Shown in pieces: positions 60,827-64,000 of a stretch of 64,000 nucleotides of DNA. The notes under the pieces were generated by a model. The model saw only the letters and a list, made by a program, of their open reading frames with translations, was not told the origin of the DNA and did no database searches. A program made the translations under genes and the position numbers. Each line of letters opens with the position of its first letter. Position 1 is the first letter of the stretch. Source of the DNA: Macrotrachela quadricornifera (lineage: Eukaryota; Rotifera; Eurotatoria; Philodinida; Philodinidae); the NCBI GenBank assembly GCA_022393335.1, contig JAJEKB010021308.1, forward strand, positions 1,739,403-1,803,402. Direction: 5' to 3'.

Positions 60827-61120
60827 CAGAGATGTTTATAGCCGCGCTGCCGCTGCCGCGGTGCCGTCAGCGCCAGCGGTAGATTTTTCCAGAAGCCATC
60901 GCGACGCGGCGGCGGTAGCTTTTCTATGAAAGAATATACCAAAACTGAGGAGTTTCCACGTAATCTTGACATTATTATGTGCTGCACGATAAGGCTTGAA
61001 GAAACTGATCGATCGTCATGATCAACTCTAGTTTAAACCAGTTGCAGCTTTGAAAAACCAAAGGTTTTTTAAAATACCATTGCGGCAGCGGTAGATTCTC
61101 AACCGCGATGGACATCTCTG
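60827..61120. mobile_element. hAT-type MITE
   Basis: 294 bp, ends CAGAGATGT...ACATCTCTG, flanked by 8-bp direct repeats GTTACGGC (60819-60826) and GTTACGAC (61121-61128), one mismatch. CAG...CTG ends and an 8-bp duplication are hallmarks of hAT elements. Subterminal regions carry GCCGCTGCCGCGG and CCGCGATGG-type GC-rich words, in sharp contrast to the AT-rich surroundings. Confidence 0.75.
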
Positions 61121-61203
61121 GTTACGACATATATATATATATACCCACACCCTATGAACCGAAGAAAAAACTGACGGTCAACCGTTTGTAGAACTAAGGA
61201 CTA

Positions 61204-61437
61204 TACCGCCAAATAACCGTCGGTTTTCTGCGGTTTTTACCAGTTTCTGACGGGTTTTTTCTCTTCAACTGTTCTCTTTATGTTGTTTGCTTATTAATAA
61301 TTTTCATATATATTAAGGCTACATAGTGTAAGTGAAAATTTATCGATAAATGAACAACATAAAGAGAATGATCGAAGAGGAAAAAACCGACGGTAAACCG
61401 CCAGAAATTCGTAAAAACCGGTGGTTGTTGGGCGGTA
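61204..61437. mobile_element. TA-flanked MITE (Tc1/mariner-like)
   Basis: 234 bp between TA dinucleotides, ends TACCGCC...GGCGGTA. Arms of about 90 bp pair, with AACCGTCGGTTTT against AAAACCGACGGT and CTCTTTATGTTGTT against AACAACATAAAGAG. Non-coding. Confidence 0.65.
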
Positions 61438-62392
61438 TACTCTTCAGTTGTATGATCGGCTGACGGCCGATTCTTTTCCGGTTGATGGGACATGGATAAG
61501 ATGTGTCATAAGATGATATGAGTTAAGGGTTTTTCAAAGTGTGTTCGTTTTCTTTGGTTCTCTATATGTATATGTGTTAGTCTATATATATATATATCTT
61601 TCTGGCGTTCTGTAAAGGTATTTACCCCATTATATTCTCTTGGTATTGTCTTCATGTTCTTTCTTATTAGGGCTCGAAATTGAGCCATTTTCTGATGGGC
61701 CGACTCGGTCCTCGCCGAGCCAAGTATTAGTCCTGTCCACCTGACCCGACATCTACTCTTTTGAAGCCCGACCCGGCTATAGAGTCTGATGGGGTTGTCC
61801 CGATCTCTATTTTTTTTCTCGAGTCCGATCCTGATTCCACCAGGATCGGAATCAGGATCCTGAGTGATGCTTCAACGAGCCCGCGATTGGAACGGGATGA
61901 AACTTTTGGAACTTAGCTACTTATTTGATACTGAAATGCAACTTTCTGCTTATTCATAAATTCAATATAATCTTTCGTGAAAATAAAACTAGAAAACACG
62001 TGTACGCATATCAAGAAAAACAATGTTCACACGAAATAAATAAATAAGATTAAAGAAACAACAAGCTTTGATTACTCTTTGAGTTCATCTTCACTTAATA
62101 CAATGTTGTTATTTTCGATTCGATGTTTCTTTGATGTCGAAGATGTCTGTTGTTCACCTTCATGCTCTTTGCCAGACTCACGTTCATCGATTGATTTTCG
62201 TTTCCGACTATCTCTTTTCTTTCATCTAATTGTTTTAACAAATGAAGGTTTTTCAAGGGGAATAGAGCAGACTCCAGGCTTTTGGAGTCATACGGAGTTG
62301 ACTGGAGTTACGTAGAGCCAAATATACTCGCATGAAATCACGCGGAGTCATGTAGAGTCTCGGGAACTGCTACTTCCCACTTAATTAATTCT
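61438..62392. other. GC-rich cryptic repeats, no gene
   Basis: 61680-61870 reuses GAGCC, CCCGACC and GGATCGGAATCAGGATCC words. 62260-62370 reuses GGAGT and GTAGAGTC. Frames over them are low-complexity and not genes. Confidence 0.45.
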
Positions 62393-62515
62393 CATAACAA
62401 AATAAATGTGTTCTGTTTTTATGGAATAATTCTTATGACAGAACAAATGTGTTTTGTTTGTGGAGAATAATCCACATGACAGAACAAAAGTGTTCTGTTT
62501 TTGGGAATTATATTT
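62393..62515. repeat. Three-unit tandem repeat, about 42 bp
   Basis: Units share ATGACAGAACAAATGTGTT, CTGTTTTT and GGAATAAT. ACAGAACA and TGTTCTGT inside each unit are inverted, so every unit can form a small hairpin. Confidence 0.65.
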
Positions 62516-64000
62516 GAATAATTTCAAGAGAGAAACTGCATACTCGTCTAATGGAATCAAGTGAAGTCATGGAGTTTGCTCTTTTCTCCTTGGTTTAAAA
62601 ACAATTTCTGACAGAATCAGAAGAATCGAGTTTAAATGGGATTGGGACGAGTTTTATAGTTATAAATCAGGAATGGGATCGGGATCCCCAAAAGAGTATT
62701 ATACAGAGGTCTGGATCGAGACGGGTTTCCTTCAAACGGAACATGGTCGGGATCGGGATCGGGACGAGAAAACACGATCCCGTCGGTCCATACCAAACCC
62801 GGGCCGAATCGGTCCGACATTATCATTAGTGTATGGTGTTTACAAAAAAAATTACAAAGTCTAAATCAACGATCACTTTTGTAGTTAATTCGAACACTAA
62901 GAGTTTTGTTCTGATAGTGATCATTAGATAAATAAGGGAAGACAGCGTTAATGCTCGTGAAAAAAGCAAAATAGATAATTCCAATTATTTATTAAAACAA
63001 AAAAGCAACATGTCTTCTCTAGTTCCAACTTCATAAAGGCTATCCTTTATTAATTAGAATCTGTTAGAAGTAAAATATTTACTGAGCAATTTCAAAGCGT
63101 CAAATATATTAATATTTGTAACTTACAATATTAATATAGATAAAACTATTAGGACTACTAGACTTTAATAACACAGACACTTGATTTTGGTCTTGGGTTT
63201 GTATGAAGAATATCATTGATCAGAAAAAATGCTGGTTTCATTTATTCTGCACATGAAAATTATATAAGATCCACATAGTAAAGATTTCTCGTTGATATTA
63301 GATGTGAAGTACATAACTCACTTACAATATTTCATCATACATAAGATTAAAGCTGATTGAAATAAGAGAAAATAAAATAAAAGTATCTGTAAAGCTCAAA
63401 AACCAGATTTTACTCTTATTAAGATAACATTATTTTCACCTATTTTTATTCATAAACTAATCGATTTTTACCTAATTTATTGAGAATTTTTTACATGTAT
63501 AAATACCGATAGTAAAGTGGTTAAATGTCGAAAGTTGTCAATGTAGAAAAACAAAATACCGAAAACAATAAGAGCGCATATTTCATTATCTCTTTTATTG
63601 ATGAAAATTACAGACTAAACCTATTTTAAAAAAATGCAAAGATAAGTAAACATTATATAGATAGATTTACTCTTGAAATGTCAGTACTTTCAATTCAGAA
63701 CTTCTTATTAAGAATTGTGGTTTTTGAAAAACTCGCGAATAAAAAGAATATCGAGATATGATTTTTGCTATAATAAAGATGACAGTTGGAGGTATATATC
63801 TTGTATAAAGATCTTAATATCAATGAGACTATTTTCCTTAATAAGCTTGACAGATCTTCGAAAAATCATTTTGGAAAAGTATCCTTCATCCAGGAGGCTA
63901 GTACTCAAAGAGTTAAAATAATAAAAGTTGAAGTTAGAGTAAATGCTCGCAATGAATCATCAGCTAATATCTATCTGTTCGACGGCGTTTTTGATGAACC
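62516..64000. other. Right edge, no gene supported
   Basis: 62640-62830 is another cryptic patch (GGGATCGGGATC and GGTCGGGATCGGGATCGG words). The rest is AT-rich, without exons I can support. Confidence 0.4.

Noticed and set aside
62079..62864. Frames over Ser/Arg/Gly/Asp-rich sequence
   Set aside because: They read through GC-rich cryptic repeats (GGATCGG and GGAGT words) and have no independent support.

Overview
The window looks like invertebrate nuclear DNA, most likely from a bdelloid rotifer. That identification is inference from the combination of strong AT richness, very short GT-AG introns (54-55 bp in two genes), an NHL-repeat protein, a VIT/VWA protein, an F-box-like protein, a bacterial-type surface module inside an intron-containing gene, and a dense load of small degraded DNA transposons. 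No bacterial operons, rRNA genes or CRISPR arrays are visible.

Layout. 1-2420 has no convincing gene. 2421-7415 (+) is the 3' part of a modular secreted or surface gene: three copies of a 124-codon domain exon, an EGF exon and a terminal exon resembling a module of Bacteroidetes surface proteins. All junctions are phase 1. 9530-11834 (-) is a broken pogo/Tigger-like transposase carrying a foldback insertion. 12331-13244 (-) is the last exon of an NHL-repeat protein. 13909-15524 (+) is a second broken transposase joined to an internally deleted mariner. 16809-17170 and 27292-28112 (-) are two clusters of phase-1 exons, each encoding one eight-cysteine repeat. Between them lie a 1.5 kb palindrome (19547-21074) and an inverted segmental duplication (21585-23440) of the first locus.

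28170-41700 is mostly repeats: foldback elements, a 60-75 bp tandem array, a mariner remnant, a tRNA-like sequence and low-complexity tracts, plus a possible nuclear-receptor fragment near 40.9 kb. 41720-44615 (-) is a complete VIT/VWA gene (two exons, up to 946 aa). 45144-49532 is a full-length but decayed Ginger-like DNA transposon with long terminal inverted repeats and a CATA target-site duplication. 53826-54977 (+) is an intronless 383-aa polytopic membrane protein with a recurring Y-x-x-[IMF]-[LVI]-x-P motif. 57848-60525 (-) is a ten-exon gene with two tandem FAF1-like UAS domains joined in frame to an F-box-like region. The rest carries mariner remnants, a hAT-type MITE, a TA-flanked MITE and GC-rich cryptic repeats.

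The most unusual items are the UAS-UAS-F-box architecture, the modular gene with a bacterial-type terminal domain, and the complete Ginger-like element. Nothing suggests that the genes form one pathway. The two extracellular module families share phase-1 exon boundaries and have been copied locally, so this is a region where shuffling-type exons are being duplicated and eroded.
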